Shown here: positions 17,426 to 26,369 of the stretch, piece by piece
Numbering within the stretch: position 1 is the first letter of the stretch
How the letters are laid out: every line of letters begins with the position of its first letter
Source: Vulcanisaeta souniana JCM 11219
GTDB taxonomy: Archaea > Thermoproteota > Thermoprotei > Thermoproteales > Thermocladiaceae
DNA length: 64,000 nucleotides
Direction of reading: 5' to 3'
Assembly (NCBI RefSeq): GCF_026000775.1
Contig: NZ_AP026830.1
Coordinates: 434,001 to 498,000 of the forward strand
Notes under the pieces: generated by a model
What the model saw: the letters and a program-made list of their open reading frames with translations, nothing else
Database searches by the model: none
Told to the model about the DNA's origin: nothing
Made by a program: the position numbers and the translations under genes

Positions 17426-17677
17426 TTATGCCCTTCCTTCCCTAGTCTTGGTCTCTTGGGCAGCCTTCTCCAGCTGCCTTGTCTCATTGATGAGCCTCCT
17501 GATCCTCCTAATAATGGCGATGTAATTATCAAAGAGCTTTGCATCCTTCGCCTCCTTAGTGGCCTCCTTAAACAGTTTAATACCGTCATCGAGTTTACCG
17601 TTCCTTATTAAGGCCTCCGCTGTCCTGAGCTTGGACACTAATTCCCTTGCCTTGTTGGTTAATTCCTCAGTCGACAT
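17426..17677 (-). CDS. Small helical TPR-like protein (83 aa)
   Basis: It has three predicted amphipathic helices. AEALIRNGKLDDGIKLFKEATKEAKDAK (about 20-47) has the small-large residue rhythm of a TPR hairpin. Family not identified. A TATA-like CTTAATAAG near 17703 is placed for a leaderless ATG at 17677. It is the upstream member of a probable two-gene operon with 17078-17380. Confidence 0.62.
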   Translation of the reverse strand: MSTEELTNKARELVSKLRTAEALIRNGKLDDGIKLFKEATKEAKDAKLFDNYIAIIRRIRRLINETRQLEKAAQETKTREGRA

Positions 17678-17800
17678 CGAAACAACGAGACCTAACCCCC
17701 TTAATAAGATTTATTAGTTGGTACGCCCCTGGTTAATGTTTATGAGTCAATGATTAGGGTCTGGAGCACTGAGTATTGTGATGAATGGTGGGCACGAATT

Positions 17801-18004
17801 TCAATACTCATTAACATTCTTATTCTTTGACCTATATTCCCTTACCAATTGATCAGCAATGTCAGTGGGAAGCCTTATTGTGCATAGGTGGTGCTTTAAC
17901 CTAGCCTTTAGTTTCACGTAATCAGGATACCTCTTAACCCTAATCTCCTCGGCTGCATCTGCATATTTCCGCCACAGCTCAACTAGGAATACCTCCTTAG
18001 GCAC
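17801..18004 (-). CDS. rpl38e: Ribosomal protein eL38
   Basis: This 67-residue basic protein has the eL38 plan: MPKEV at the start, then RVKRYPDYVKLKARLKHHLCTIRLP (about 22-46), matching the eukaryotic VKIKKN-x-x-VKFKVRCSRYLYTL strand pair, and a C-terminal helix. eL38 is a large-subunit protein shared by eukaryotes and some Crenarchaeota. The gene stands alone and is divergent from geranylgeranyl reductase. A TTTTTTAA TATA element about 26 nt upstream suits a leaderless ATG. The call rests on pattern, since the family is very short. Confidence 0.7.
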   Translation of the reverse strand: MPKEVFLVELWRKYADAAEEIRVKRYPDYVKLKARLKHHLCTIRLPTDIADQLVREYRSKNKNVNEY

Positions 18005-18069
18005 GGCATTGCCGATGCAGGGGATTTTTTAAGGATTTCTACAGAAATAATTAATTCCCCAACCTTGGG

Positions 18070-19281
18070 TTGACTAGTGTGGACGTTAAAACAGATGCCC
18101 TAATAATTGGTGGTGGACCTGCAGGTTCCTACCTGACCCGTTACTTGGTTAAGAATGGCTTTAACGGCGACGTAATGCTCATTGACAAGAAACACGTAAT
18201 ATACGCACCAGTAATATGCGGTGAACTACTGCCCACCGAGGACCTACTGCGGCCCTGGATCAATGGGGGGCTCCACGACGTATTACTAACAACATTAAGG
18301 GAATCTCTACGCAGGGAATTCATTGTAAATGAGATCAAGTGGTTGAGGCTCGTTATTAACAACCGGGATGTAGCGCGCCTGCCGTTCATGACATACCTAA
18401 TTGACAAGTCTGCAATGATCAGGAATGTGATTAATGAGGCCGAGTACATGGGCGCCAGGGTGCGCTTCGGAGTGACTGCCGTGAGATGCACGGCTAAGAA
18501 TAATAACTATGAGTGTCTTGTTCATGATAAGGATGGTGGAGAGTACGTGATAACCACGAGGATGTTGATCGGTGCGGATGCCTACCCGTCAATAGTAGAC
18601 TTAAGCCTAGGTATAACCAATGGGTTTAGTGCTGAGGATCTGATAGTAGCCACCAGTGCCAGGGCTGTGGGTAAGTACGCGGATGACGAGGCAGTCATTG
18701 TGATGGACCCAGAGGTCGCTCCAGGGGGCTTTGCATGGATCTTCCCAAGGGGCGATGGTTCACACAACATTGGTGTTGGTGTTAGGAACAACATCGCATG
18801 GAGGGGAAGCAATCCATTGGATCACCACATGCTCTTTGTCAAGAGGTTTGGGCTCGAGCAGATCAGGAGGTCTGTGCTCATGAAAACACTACCAGTCGGT
18901 GGATTACTAAATAGGTACAGTGTTGGGGAAGCCCACCTAATCGGCGATGCTGTTGGTTCGGTAATACCAACTAACGGAGCTGGTATAAACCCAGCCATGA
19001 TAACCGCCCACTTACTCGGCGAGTCAATGATACGTAGTAGTGACTACTCAGTGTCCATGAATAGATTACTTAAGCCGTTAATGGACAGAACCGCCCTATT
19101 TAGGAGGATTGGCGACCCATTGTTAATGAATAGGAGGGCCATGGAGAAGGCATTGCGGATTTCCAGGGCTTTAATAGCTGGTTCGATCTATGAGGCCACA
19201 CTTTCATCAATGAGGACCGGGACACTAATCAAGTTCCTACTCAGTAATCCATTGATTAAACTGATATCCAATCTGACCTAA
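18070..19281 (+). CDS. Geranylgeranyl reductase family FAD oxidoreductase
   Basis: This 403-residue flavoprotein begins with a dinucleotide fold (ALIIGGGPAGSYLTRYL, about 10-26) and an acidic end to the second strand (LIDKK). In the middle is AYPSIVDLSLG with the family's DG/DAYPS region, and later GDAVGSVIPTNGAGINPAM (about 298-316), the FAD-pyrophosphate motif of GGR and squalene-epoxidase-like enzymes. GGRs saturate the prenyl chains of archaeol or menaquinone. It is followed 49 nt later by a prenyl diphosphate synthase, consistent with lipid or quinone synthesis. The start is TTG 18070 or GTG 18079; neither is decisive. Confidence 0.88.
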   Translation: MTSVDVKTDALIIGGGPAGSYLTRYLVKNGFNGDVMLIDKKHVIYAPVICGELLPTEDLLRPWINGGLHDVLLTTLRESLRREFIVNEIKWLRLVINNRDVARLPFMTYLIDKSAMIRNVINEAEYMGARVRFGVTAVRCTAKNNNYECLVHDKDGGEYVITTRMLIGADAYPSIVDLSLGITNGFSAEDLIVATSARAVGKYADDEAVIVMDPEVAPGGFAWIFPRGDGSHNIGVGVRNNIAWRGSNPLDHHMLFVKRFGLEQIRRSVLMKTLPVGGLLNRYSVGEAHLIGDAVGSVIPTNGAGINPAMITAHLLGESMIRSSDYSVSMNRLLKPLMDRTALFRRIGDPLLMNRRAMEKALRISRALIAGSIYEATLSSMRTGTLIKFLLSNPLIKLISNLT

Positions 19282-19330
19282 CGTACATGTAGTGTTTATT
19301 AAGGCATAGGTTTAGGAAGTAATGAAGTAA

Positions 19331-20221
19331 ATGGCCGTATTGAACCCAAATAAGTACATGGAATTACTACCAGGTGAGGTGAAGACTGCCCTCACCAAGG
19401 TCATTCATGTACTCGAGGAATCATTCATGGGATTCTGGATACCAGACAAACTACGCGATGCCACGTATCACTATATTCGGAACAGGGGTAAGTTAATAAG
19501 ACCCACACTGGTGCTTCTGATGGCCTATGCACTTGGGAACGGGAATGGACTAGAGAAGGCAATACTGCCCGCGGCTTCCGTGGAATTGATACACACCGCC
19601 TCCTTGCTCCAGGACGACATAATGGATCAACAAAGGATCAGGAGAGGTATGGAGACACCATACAGCATTTATGGCAGCCACACCGCAATGCTTGCCAGCG
19701 ACCTAATAATTGCTAAGGCCGTGGAGTTCGCCATAAGGAGTGGTGATAACGATATCGTGTTTGAACTCCTCAATTCATCGGTTAAACTTGCCATTGGGCA
19801 AAGCCTCGAATCCGAGCTCAGTTGTAAGTACGATACTACAATCGACGACTACCTAAGGCTCATCTACTACAAGACAGCATCCCTAATTGAGTCCTCAATG
19901 ATTGTCGGTGCATACTCGGTTAACGTTAAAGACACAGAAATAGTGAGTAGGATTAGGGATGTGGGAAGGTTTGTGGGCACCGCCTTTCAGGTCAGGGACG
20001 ACATAATTGACTACCTAAACATGGACAGCAAGAACCCCGGCACTAATTACAATGAGATAAACATTGTGAGGATAATGAGTAGGTATGACGGTAACGTAAA
20101 TGACGCAATAAGCAAGGCAAGGGGCCTTCTCAATGAAATGCTTGATAAGGCCATAGGCACACTCAGAGAAACTATGAGTAATGAGGTCCTCGTAAAGTAC
20201 ATAAGTCTCCTAAGGATTTAA
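19331..20221 (+). CDS. Trans-isoprenyl (geranylgeranyl-type) diphosphate synthase
   Basis: It elongates allylic diphosphates with isopentenyl diphosphate. The GKLIRPTL segment (53-60), first Asp-rich motif DDIMD (95-99) followed by RRG (104-106), GQSLE (157-161) and second motif RDDIID (222-227) are all intact. The two residues between the Asp pair and the last Asp follow the short archaeal form, which usually makes C20 or C25 products. Chain length cannot be fixed from sequence alone. It lies directly behind the geranylgeranyl reductase gene, a sensible lipid pair. The start ATG follows a short AT-rich leader. Confidence 0.92.
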   Translation: MAVLNPNKYMELLPGEVKTALTKVIHVLEESFMGFWIPDKLRDATYHYIRNRGKLIRPTLVLLMAYALGNGNGLEKAILPAASVELIHTASLLQDDIMDQQRIRRGMETPYSIYGSHTAMLASDLIIAKAVEFAIRSGDNDIVFELLNSSVKLAIGQSLESELSCKYDTTIDDYLRLIYYKTASLIESSMIVGAYSVNVKDTEIVSRIRDVGRFVGTAFQVRDDIIDYLNMDSKNPGTNYNEINIVRIMSRYDGNVNDAISKARGLLNEMLDKAIGTLRETMSNEVLVKYISLLRI

Positions 20222-20315
20222 GAATTAATCAGTTAGGAAGCGCAGTAATAAGCCATGTATTACCTGCGTAAAATAAGTCATCCCTAAATTTAAACCGCAG
20301 ATTACACAACAAGTA

Positions 20316-20843
20316 ATGAGCGAAGTCTTCATAATAGACGATGTCCCAGTCAAGTACGAGGACCTGTTCAGGGCGCCAGAAAAGGAGGGAGCAGTGGTGT
20401 CGGTCAGGGTACACAAGTCAGTCAAGGAACTCCTAACCAAGTTGGCGGAGAAGGAGGGACTTGACGGTGTATCAGAACTACTTAGGTACCTAGTGGCTGG
20501 CTACATAATGGGTAAGTACAAACTAGTAAGGCCGGAGCCAAAGGTAATTACGCAACCAATATTCCTAAACGTAAACATAAGCAAAAAGGCCATTGAGGAA
20601 CACACAGACATGGCACAAATGGGTCTCAAAATGGAAATCGACGAATTAATAAAGGAATCAATGGACGTAATAGGTAAGGTAAAGAAGGGAGTAATAAACC
20701 CAAAGGGCAACGAATACATTAGAAGGCTTAGGAACAAGGCCGTCAAATACATGATCAAGGCACTAAAATATGGGCTCGAGGAAGACTATGAGAAACTAAA
20801 GACCATACAAATGACGCTAACGACACTCCTCGAAGAACAATAG
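20316..20843 (+). CDS. Ribbon-helix-helix-like hypothetical protein (175 aa)
   Basis: Residues 27-60 (VVSVRVHKSVKELLTKLAEKEGLDGVSELLRYLVAGYI) fit a ribbon-helix-helix DNA-binding domain. The C-terminal 90 residues are helical and lysine-rich. A TATA-like TTTAAAC centred near 20290 predicts a leaderless ATG. It stands alone between prenyl synthase and tRNA-Ser. It is likely a DNA-binding regulator or nucleoid protein, though target and ligand are unknown. Confidence 0.66.
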   Translation: MSEVFIIDDVPVKYEDLFRAPEKEGAVVSVRVHKSVKELLTKLAEKEGLDGVSELLRYLVAGYIMGKYKLVRPEPKVITQPIFLNVNISKKAIEEHTDMAQMGLKMEIDELIKESMDVIGKVKKGVINPKGNEYIRRLRNKAVKYMIKALKYGLEEDYEKLKTIQMTLTTLLEEQ

Positions 20844-21025
20844 GTAAAACCCTAACCAACCCTCCTCAAGCACTGAGGATAGGTTTCCCTAGGTCCCAGG
20901 AATTATGCCCCCTTCAATAGTCGCTGCTCCACCATGAAATACGAGGAATAAGAGTGGTTCCTTGACGGTTGCCTTAACACTCCTGCGATAAAAAATTTAA
21001 AACAAGCAAACTAATTGAAAAACCC

Positions 21026-21114
21026 GCCGGGGTGGCCGAGCCAGGTCCAAGGCGCAGGACTTGAGATCCTGTCCCCGCAAGGGGGCCCGGGTTCGAATCC
21101 CGGCCCCGGCACCA
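21026..21114 (+). tRNA. tRNA-Ser (anticodon UGA), long variable arm
   Basis: Acceptor GCCGGGG/CCCCGGC, D-stem GCC/GGC, anticodon arm CAGGA-CTTGAGA-TCCTG (anticodon UGA), variable arm CCCC-GCAA-GGGG and T-arm CCGGG-TTCGAAT-CCCGG form a complete type II tRNA. CCA is encoded (21112-21114). The discriminator is A, whereas serine tRNAs normally carry G73. A TTTAAAA promoter element lies about 25 nt upstream. No intron is seen. Confidence 0.93.
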
Positions 21115-21355
21115 AGCCGTTTTATTGATCCATAGTAAACGGAAAATGAGGACATGTAAGGCGTTGAGCCGGTATAAAGTAAATAACATGATTTTTGCAT
21201 GCTGTTATGAATAAGTACCTACGTTACTAAAGCAATGCTTGTCGAATTTCTCAATAGTACTTTAATGAACCTTGTAACTGGGGTTTAAGTTACGAGGAGT
21301 TAGTGGGTATGTCGTGGACTTAGCTTTAAATAATTCTTAATTGATTTGCTCGTTA

Positions 21356-21916
21356 ATGGCTTTGCCCATGAGTGATAAGAAGTTGGTGAAGTCGGCTGGG
21401 GTTTTGGGCTTCGTTGGTGGGGTTCTTTCGTTAATACCTGAGATTAACATTATTGGTTACGTGCTAGTCCTAATTGCAATGCGTGGGTTATCCAGGGCTT
21501 ATAATAATGATGTCATTTGGAGAAATGCCGTACCTGCCGTTGCAATGAGTATCACCGGCATGATAATCGCCAACTTTGCCTACGTCAAGGCCATGACAGT
21601 AGCAATCCTAGGACCACTTGCTACTAATTCATGGGAGGCCACGGCTACCTGGATGTTGGCTGCCATTGCCGCGGCGTGGTGGTTTATCATGGCCATGTAC
21701 ATTGTGTTCCTCATCGGCGGTCTTTACTGGTTGAGGACTTACGGTGAACTCGTAACGGTGAGTGGTATTCAATACTTCGCTAGGTCATCGAAGCTGTATT
21801 GGCTTGGCTCAGCACTCCTGATAATTGGTGTTGGTGCAATACTCGTGTTAATTGCAGGGGTATATGCCATACTCGGTTTCCGCAGGCTTTCGAGACAATA
21901 TGATATCAAGTCCTAA
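21356..21916 (+). CDS. DUF996-like membrane protein
   Basis: The 187 residues carry five hydrophobic segments, starting with GVLGFVGGVLSLIPEINIIGYVLVLIAM and ending with LLIIGVGAILVLIAGVYAILGF and a cytoplasmic RRLSRQ tail. This matches the DUF996 family of archaeal membrane proteins, whose function is unknown. A CTTTAAATAA TATA box near 21331 gives a leaderless ATG at 21356; an in-frame TTG at 21341 is not needed. No partner gene is close. Confidence 0.72.
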   Translation: MALPMSDKKLVKSAGVLGFVGGVLSLIPEINIIGYVLVLIAMRGLSRAYNNDVIWRNAVPAVAMSITGMIIANFAYVKAMTVAILGPLATNSWEATATWMLAAIAAAWWFIMAMYIVFLIGGLYWLRTYGELVTVSGIQYFARSSKLYWLGSALLIIGVGAILVLIAGVYAILGFRRLSRQYDIKS

Positions 21917-22018
21917 TCCTCTCCCGCATCTGGATTAGGCGTTGAAATCAAGGAGACAATCATTGATGTTATAGATACGGCATTGTTAATGAAGATTCTG
22001 CCTAACTACGTAAATAAA

Positions 22019-22381
22019 TTATTTACCCTGGACCACCTCACTTAATTTATCGCAACAGGTTACCAGGAAAATTTTAGCACTACGGAAGACCCTCGCAACC
22101 ATTGGGTCGGCTCCACCCCTGGCATGAACAACCTTATGAACACACATTGCTGAGGTAATCTCCCCGCGCTTCCTGAGTAAGCCCTCACTGACTTCAACCT
22201 TCTTTCCATCCCTTAGCTCGGCCTTGCCATCAACCTCCTCAACTATGATAACCCTATCACCGCATATTAATGCGTAATCCGCGTGGGGTGGCTTATCACC
22301 ATGACCAGTAATGTTATCAACATACTCGTCTAAGTCAATAAGCCGGCAATCAGCACGCTTAATCCTACATCTACCCTTCAT
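22019..22381 (-). CDS. Small partner protein of the AAA ATPase, nuclease-like strands
   Basis: It has 120 residues and follows the ATPase gene by 2 nt, so the pair must be co-transcribed. The centre reads HADYALICGDRVIIVEEVDGK (Asp35, Glu48, Glu49, Lys53), reminiscent of the Asp ... Glu-x-Lys strands of PD-(D/E)XK nucleases, but the spacing of the last lysine is off. It may be degenerate or a different fold. Cysteines at 5, 12, 40, 79 and near the C-terminus have no clear metal pattern. Family not identified; it could be the effector or regulator of a defence-type ATPase. Confidence 0.6.
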   Translation of the reverse strand: MKGRCRIKRADCRLIDLDEYVDNITGHGDKPPHADYALICGDRVIIVEEVDGKAELRDGKKVEVSEGLLRKRGEITSAMCVHKVVHARGGADPMVARVFRSAKIFLVTCCDKLSEVVQGK

Positions 22382-22383
22382 AA

Positions 22384-23787
22384 TTAACTCCTCGCCTTCA
22401 TACTCCTGATGAGTGAGGATTCCTCAGCCAGTTCCGTGGCCACCTTACTGAATTCCTCCTCCTCAATACCATCAATGCTCACGGGAATCCTCTCAAGAAC
22501 CGAGGCACCCTTCTCCGGCTCAGCCTTGACCAGGTACACGGCAACCTTATCCGGGCTTAATACATCGCTCCTGTCCAACCCACGCCTCTTCAGTTCCTTA
22601 TCACTGAGTCCACTAGCCTCAATAAGGTTGCTCAACCCGTAGAGCAGGTAATCACTGTGGGTCGATAGTATTACCCACTTACCCCTGTTAACGGTCCTGG
22701 CAATAACCCTAGCCAACCTGGTAATAGCCCTGGGATGAAGATGAGCCTCTGGCTCTTCAATAATCACAGCCTCACCCTTATCATTAATTAAGGATAATAC
22801 TGGCAAAAGTGATTCCCTAACCCCAGAAGGCGCTATATCAAGCGGTATTACGTAACCATTCCACGTGACCACATAGGGCACGTATAAGCCCCTCTCAAAC
22901 TCCACCTTAATGTCCCTAACACCAAGCTCATCGAGGAAATCCCTAATCAACTCAATACCCTTAATACCCCCATATGCACCCTCCATCATCTTAAAGTACT
23001 TATACCTAAATACCTCATCGGGCTCAAGGAGACCCTCAATCTTTACCTGAGGTTTCATAATCGATCTAATAAGTCCTGCCCTACCATCAACAAAAAAGTC
23101 AACATAATCATCACCTAAAAACCATGGCTTAAAACAATCACTTACAGTATCCTTTACTATTGAATTTAACGAATAATAATTAAATATAGTATTATCTATA
23201 TCAATAAGCACACTAGTTGGAGACTCGCAACCTTCCGTCCAAATTACGATGAACTTTTTATTTTCTGTCTCTAATTCCTTCAATCCTAACTCTTCTAATT
23301 TTCCTATGTTAATATTATTAAATAAATCTTCACATTCGACATAACTTATCACAATTTTATTCTCTGAAAGCTTAAATTCAATTTCGCATTTATCGCTTCC
23401 CTGCACTGATATTCTCATTTGCTTATTTCTCGAAAGCTTTGCCGGTCCTACCCCAAAGGTTTTCTTGAAGGATTCAGTTAGGAAGTATGAGTATCCCTGA
23501 ATTATTTCCCTAATAATACTAATTATTACCTTACGTAACTCATCTTCGCCCTTGGATGCCGCTTCCTTTAAGCCCATTATCATTTTGCGCAGGTTTTCAT
23601 CCACCTCGACTAAGGCTGGCACGTTTGGTTCAAGCCTCATTAGTAGCCAGGTTAGGTATAATAAATGGCTTTTCCCCACGCTATTCCTACCTATCAATAT
23701 GGTGAGTGGCTTTAGCGTTAATCTCGTCTCTTCGAATACCGAGAAATCCCTTACGTATAACTCGACATTTACCTGCTCCTTATTCAT
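22384..23787 (-). CDS. AAA/OLD-like (ABC-fold) ATPase
   Basis: This 467-residue ATPase has Walker A GRNSVGKS (33-40), a signature-like PSGVRES (320-326), Walker B with catalytic glutamates VIIEEPEAHL (341-350) and a switch histidine STHSDYLL (375-382). The arrangement is that of the AAA15/AAA21, OLD and RecF-like SMC-type ATPases used in several phage-defence systems. No TOPRIM domain follows, so it is not a full OLD nuclease. The insert between about 110 and 260 is AT-richer than its surroundings, which may mark recent acquisition. It is the first gene of a two-gene unit with 22019-22381. Confidence 0.82.
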   Translation of the reverse strand: MNKEQVNVELYVRDFSVFEETRLTLKPLTILIGRNSVGKSHLLYLTWLLMRLEPNVPALVEVDENLRKMIMGLKEAASKGEDELRKVIISIIREIIQGYSYFLTESFKKTFGVGPAKLSRNKQMRISVQGSDKCEIEFKLSENKIVISYVECEDLFNNINIGKLEELGLKELETENKKFIVIWTEGCESPTSVLIDIDNTIFNYYSLNSIVKDTVSDCFKPWFLGDDYVDFFVDGRAGLIRSIMKPQVKIEGLLEPDEVFRYKYFKMMEGAYGGIKGIELIRDFLDELGVRDIKVEFERGLYVPYVVTWNGYVIPLDIAPSGVRESLLPVLSLINDKGEAVIIEEPEAHLHPRAITRLARVIARTVNRGKWVILSTHSDYLLYGLSNLIEASGLSDKELKRRGLDRSDVLSPDKVAVYLVKAEPEKGASVLERIPVSIDGIEEEEFSKVATELAEESSLIRSMKARS

Positions 23788-23972
23788 TGTTCTTCTTAAG
23801 CCATTATTACATTTTGTAGATATATGTTTTATGTTTTTAGTATGATGAAAGACGACAAGATAGAGACGCCTCTGGAAGCATTGGCATTAACTGCGCCGAT
23901 AGGCCCGTTTGTTCTCCGTATTTTTGACCTGGCTGGCATTATATTTAATAATGTGTATACTTTATTGGTCAT

Positions 23973-26312
23973 GTGTCGCTTGGTGTTGAGTTGTACGTGG
24001 TTGAGCTTAGGTTTAGGTTTGGGGATTTGACGTATGAGGGTGTTGTGGATGTTCATGTTAGTTCTGTGGGTGATTTATTGCTTAATGCTGTTGATCTTGG
24101 TATTAGGTCTGTTGAGGTTGATGGTAGGCCTGTTGATTATTCCTACGATGGTAGGGTTTTGAGGGTTCGGGGTCCCATTAGTGGTGTTGTTAGGGTTTTG
24201 TTTAATGGTAGGGTTGGTGATAGGTTGTTGGGTATTTATAGGGCTCCGTATAGGGACGGCTACATGATAACGACGCAGTTCGAGCCCACGGGCGCTAGGT
24301 ACTTCATACCCTGTGTTGATCACCCTGCTGTTAAGGCTAGGTTTAGGGTTCGGGTCTTGGTTGATGGTGATTACGACGTGATATTCAACACACCGCCTAT
24401 TAGGGTTTACTGGGATGGTCCCTGGAAGGTCTTTGAGTTTGCGGAGACCCCCAGGATGTCCACATACCTCCTCTACCTGGGCATTGGCAAGTTCTTCGAG
24501 TCCAGGGTTAGGGTCGGTAATGTTGACGTAATCTTCGCCACGCCGGTTAGGGATAGGGTTGAGGATGGCAGGTTTGCGCTTGATGTTGCTAAGGGCGTGC
24601 TTGAATTCTACAGTGGTTACTTCGGGATACCGTACCCACTGCCCAAGCTTCATTTGATTCACGTTCCTGAGTTTGCGGCTGGGGCTATGGAGAATTGGGG
24701 CGCCATTACGTTTAGGGAGACCGCACTGCTGGTGGGTAGGGGTAGTACTGAGTTGACTAGGAGGAGGGTTGCGGAGGTTGTTGCCCATGAGATTGCCCAT
24801 CAGTGGTTTGGTAATTTGGTCACGATGCGTTGGTGGGATGACCTTTGGCTTAATGAGTCCTTCGCCACATTCATGAGTTATAAGGCCATGGATAGGCTCT
24901 TCCCAGGGTGGGGTGTTTGGTATAGGTTCTTGGCCGATGAGACCACGGGTTCCATGCTCAGGGACTCATTGGTGAGTACGCACCCCGTTCACGTACCCAT
25001 TGGTAGTGAGGAGGAGGCCTTTGAGATATTTGATGATATTAGCTATGGTAAGGGCGCCTCACTCCTTAGGATGCTCGAGAACTACGTTGGCGAGGAGGAA
25101 TTCAGGAGAGGCCTTAGTAATTACCTCAGGAGGTACGCGTACTCAAACGCCACCGAGGATGACCTGTGGGGTAGTATTGAGGAGGTTAGTGGTAAGCCCG
25201 TGACAAGGGTCATGAAGGCCTGGGTTGATAAGCCAGGGCACCCGGTCATAATCCTTGAGGAGTCAGGCAAAGGCGTTACACTTAGGCAGTCAAGGTTCAT
25301 ACTCAATGGTAATACCGCAGATACCTGGCCCATACCCATTGTTTATAGGTTTAATGGTGCTGTGAATACCGTACTCATGGAGCACGATACGTTAATGCTC
25401 AGTGGGTCGTCGGCGTCCCTATTCCTAAATGTTAATGGTAGTGGTTATTACAGGGTTAGGTACACTGATTGGTCTAGGGCATTGAGCAATGCGTCCAATC
25501 ATTTCGAGAGGTGGAGTGTGATAAATGATGCCTATGCCCACCTACTTCAGAGCTCCATTGACTTAAACGAGTACCTGGGCCTGGTTAGGTCTGTGAGTGA
25601 CATAGTTAATTACCTATTGACGACTACCATAATTGCCCAATTAAGTACATTGTACTCAATAAAGCCCTCAGTTGTTAAGGACGTATTCAATGAGTATCTG
25701 AGGATACAGGGTAATTCCCTTGAGGGTGTTTCAGGTATGGATGATGTTAGGGAGTTGGTTCTCTCTCGCCGTGCGTTGATTGATGAGGGCTACGCAAGGT
25801 CCATAGTGGGCTTGATTAGGGATTACCAGGGCTTAAGCCCGGTTATGAAGCAAGCGGTCGTAAATGCCTACGCAGTGGTTGGTGATAAGCCATTCGAAAT
25901 CCTTAGGGAACTCTATAGATCATTAACTACTGATGAGGATAGGACCAAGGTCCTTGCAGCCATGCTGAGCATTACCAATAGGGATGAGTATCAGAAATCC
26001 CTTGACTTCTTGGTATCGAGTGAGGTTAAGAGGCAGGACCTCCAATTCTTCACTGTTGGTTCTAGGAACCCGTACGTGCGTGACATAAACCTGAGGTGGT
26101 TAATGAATAATTATAAGCGTTTCATAGAGGCCTATGGAGATCCCGGCGTATTGTCCAGGATACTTACGTACTCAGTGCCTCTCATAGGTATAGGTCAGGA
26201 GGAGGAAATGAGGAAATTCCTAGGGGAATTGAATATATCGGGTATTGAGATGGGGGTTAAGGCAGGCCTTGAGCTTATGGATGTGTATTCGCGGTTGGTG
26301 CGTAGGATTTAA
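23973..26312 (+). CDS. M1-family zinc aminopeptidase
   Basis: This 779-residue gluzincin is close in plan to tricorn-interacting factor F3. The exopeptidase motif GAMEN (237-241), zinc site HEIAH (272-276) and second glutamate in LNES (Glu295) are intact, followed by the large helical C-terminal domain. It removes N-terminal residues from oligopeptides made by the proteasome or tricorn-like proteases in the cytosol. A GTG start at 23973 follows a TATA-like ATTATATTTAATA at about 26 nt. It is divergent from the AAA ATPase and followed by an M42 aminopeptidase, making a small peptide-recycling pair. Confidence 0.95.
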   Translation: MSLGVELYVVELRFRFGDLTYEGVVDVHVSSVGDLLLNAVDLGIRSVEVDGRPVDYSYDGRVLRVRGPISGVVRVLFNGRVGDRLLGIYRAPYRDGYMITTQFEPTGARYFIPCVDHPAVKARFRVRVLVDGDYDVIFNTPPIRVYWDGPWKVFEFAETPRMSTYLLYLGIGKFFESRVRVGNVDVIFATPVRDRVEDGRFALDVAKGVLEFYSGYFGIPYPLPKLHLIHVPEFAAGAMENWGAITFRETALLVGRGSTELTRRRVAEVVAHEIAHQWFGNLVTMRWWDDLWLNESFATFMSYKAMDRLFPGWGVWYRFLADETTGSMLRDSLVSTHPVHVPIGSEEEAFEIFDDISYGKGASLLRMLENYVGEEEFRRGLSNYLRRYAYSNATEDDLWGSIEEVSGKPVTRVMKAWVDKPGHPVIILEESGKGVTLRQSRFILNGNTADTWPIPIVYRFNGAVNTVLMEHDTLMLSGSSASLFLNVNGSGYYRVRYTDWSRALSNASNHFERWSVINDAYAHLLQSSIDLNEYLGLVRSVSDIVNYLLTTTIIAQLSTLYSIKPSVVKDVFNEYLRIQGNSLEGVSGMDDVRELVLSRRALIDEGYARSIVGLIRDYQGLSPVMKQAVVNAYAVVGDKPFEILRELYRSLTTDEDRTKVLAAMLSITNRDEYQKSLDFLVSSEVKRQDLQFFTVGSRNPYVRDINLRWLMNNYKRFIEAYGDPGVLSRILTYSVPLIGIGQEEEMRKFLGELNISGIEMGVKAGLELMDVYSRLVRRI

Positions 26313-26369
26313 AATAGAATGGCGAAATAAGGTTATCCTTTAAACAAGCCCTTCGGTTAGTTATTACGT

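Noticed and set aside
17748-17800. Possible C/D-box sRNA (ATGATTA, CTGA, GTGATGA in order)
   Set aside because: The terminal D box (CTGA) is missing after the second C-like box and the first C box is imperfect, so a complete C/D guide RNA cannot be supported.
20974-21200. Minus-strand open frames covering tRNA-Ser
   Set aside because: The tRNA explains the sequence; the frames are GC-driven artefacts over a structured RNA gene.
23824-24030. Plus-strand frame between the AAA ATPase and M1 aminopeptidase genes
   Set aside because: It overlaps the M1 start region in another frame, has no family resemblance and lacks coding character.
24075-24800. Minus-strand 241-codon frame inside the M1 aminopeptidase
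   Set aside because: It has Asn/Pro-rich antisense composition; the opposite strand carries all conserved M1 motifs.
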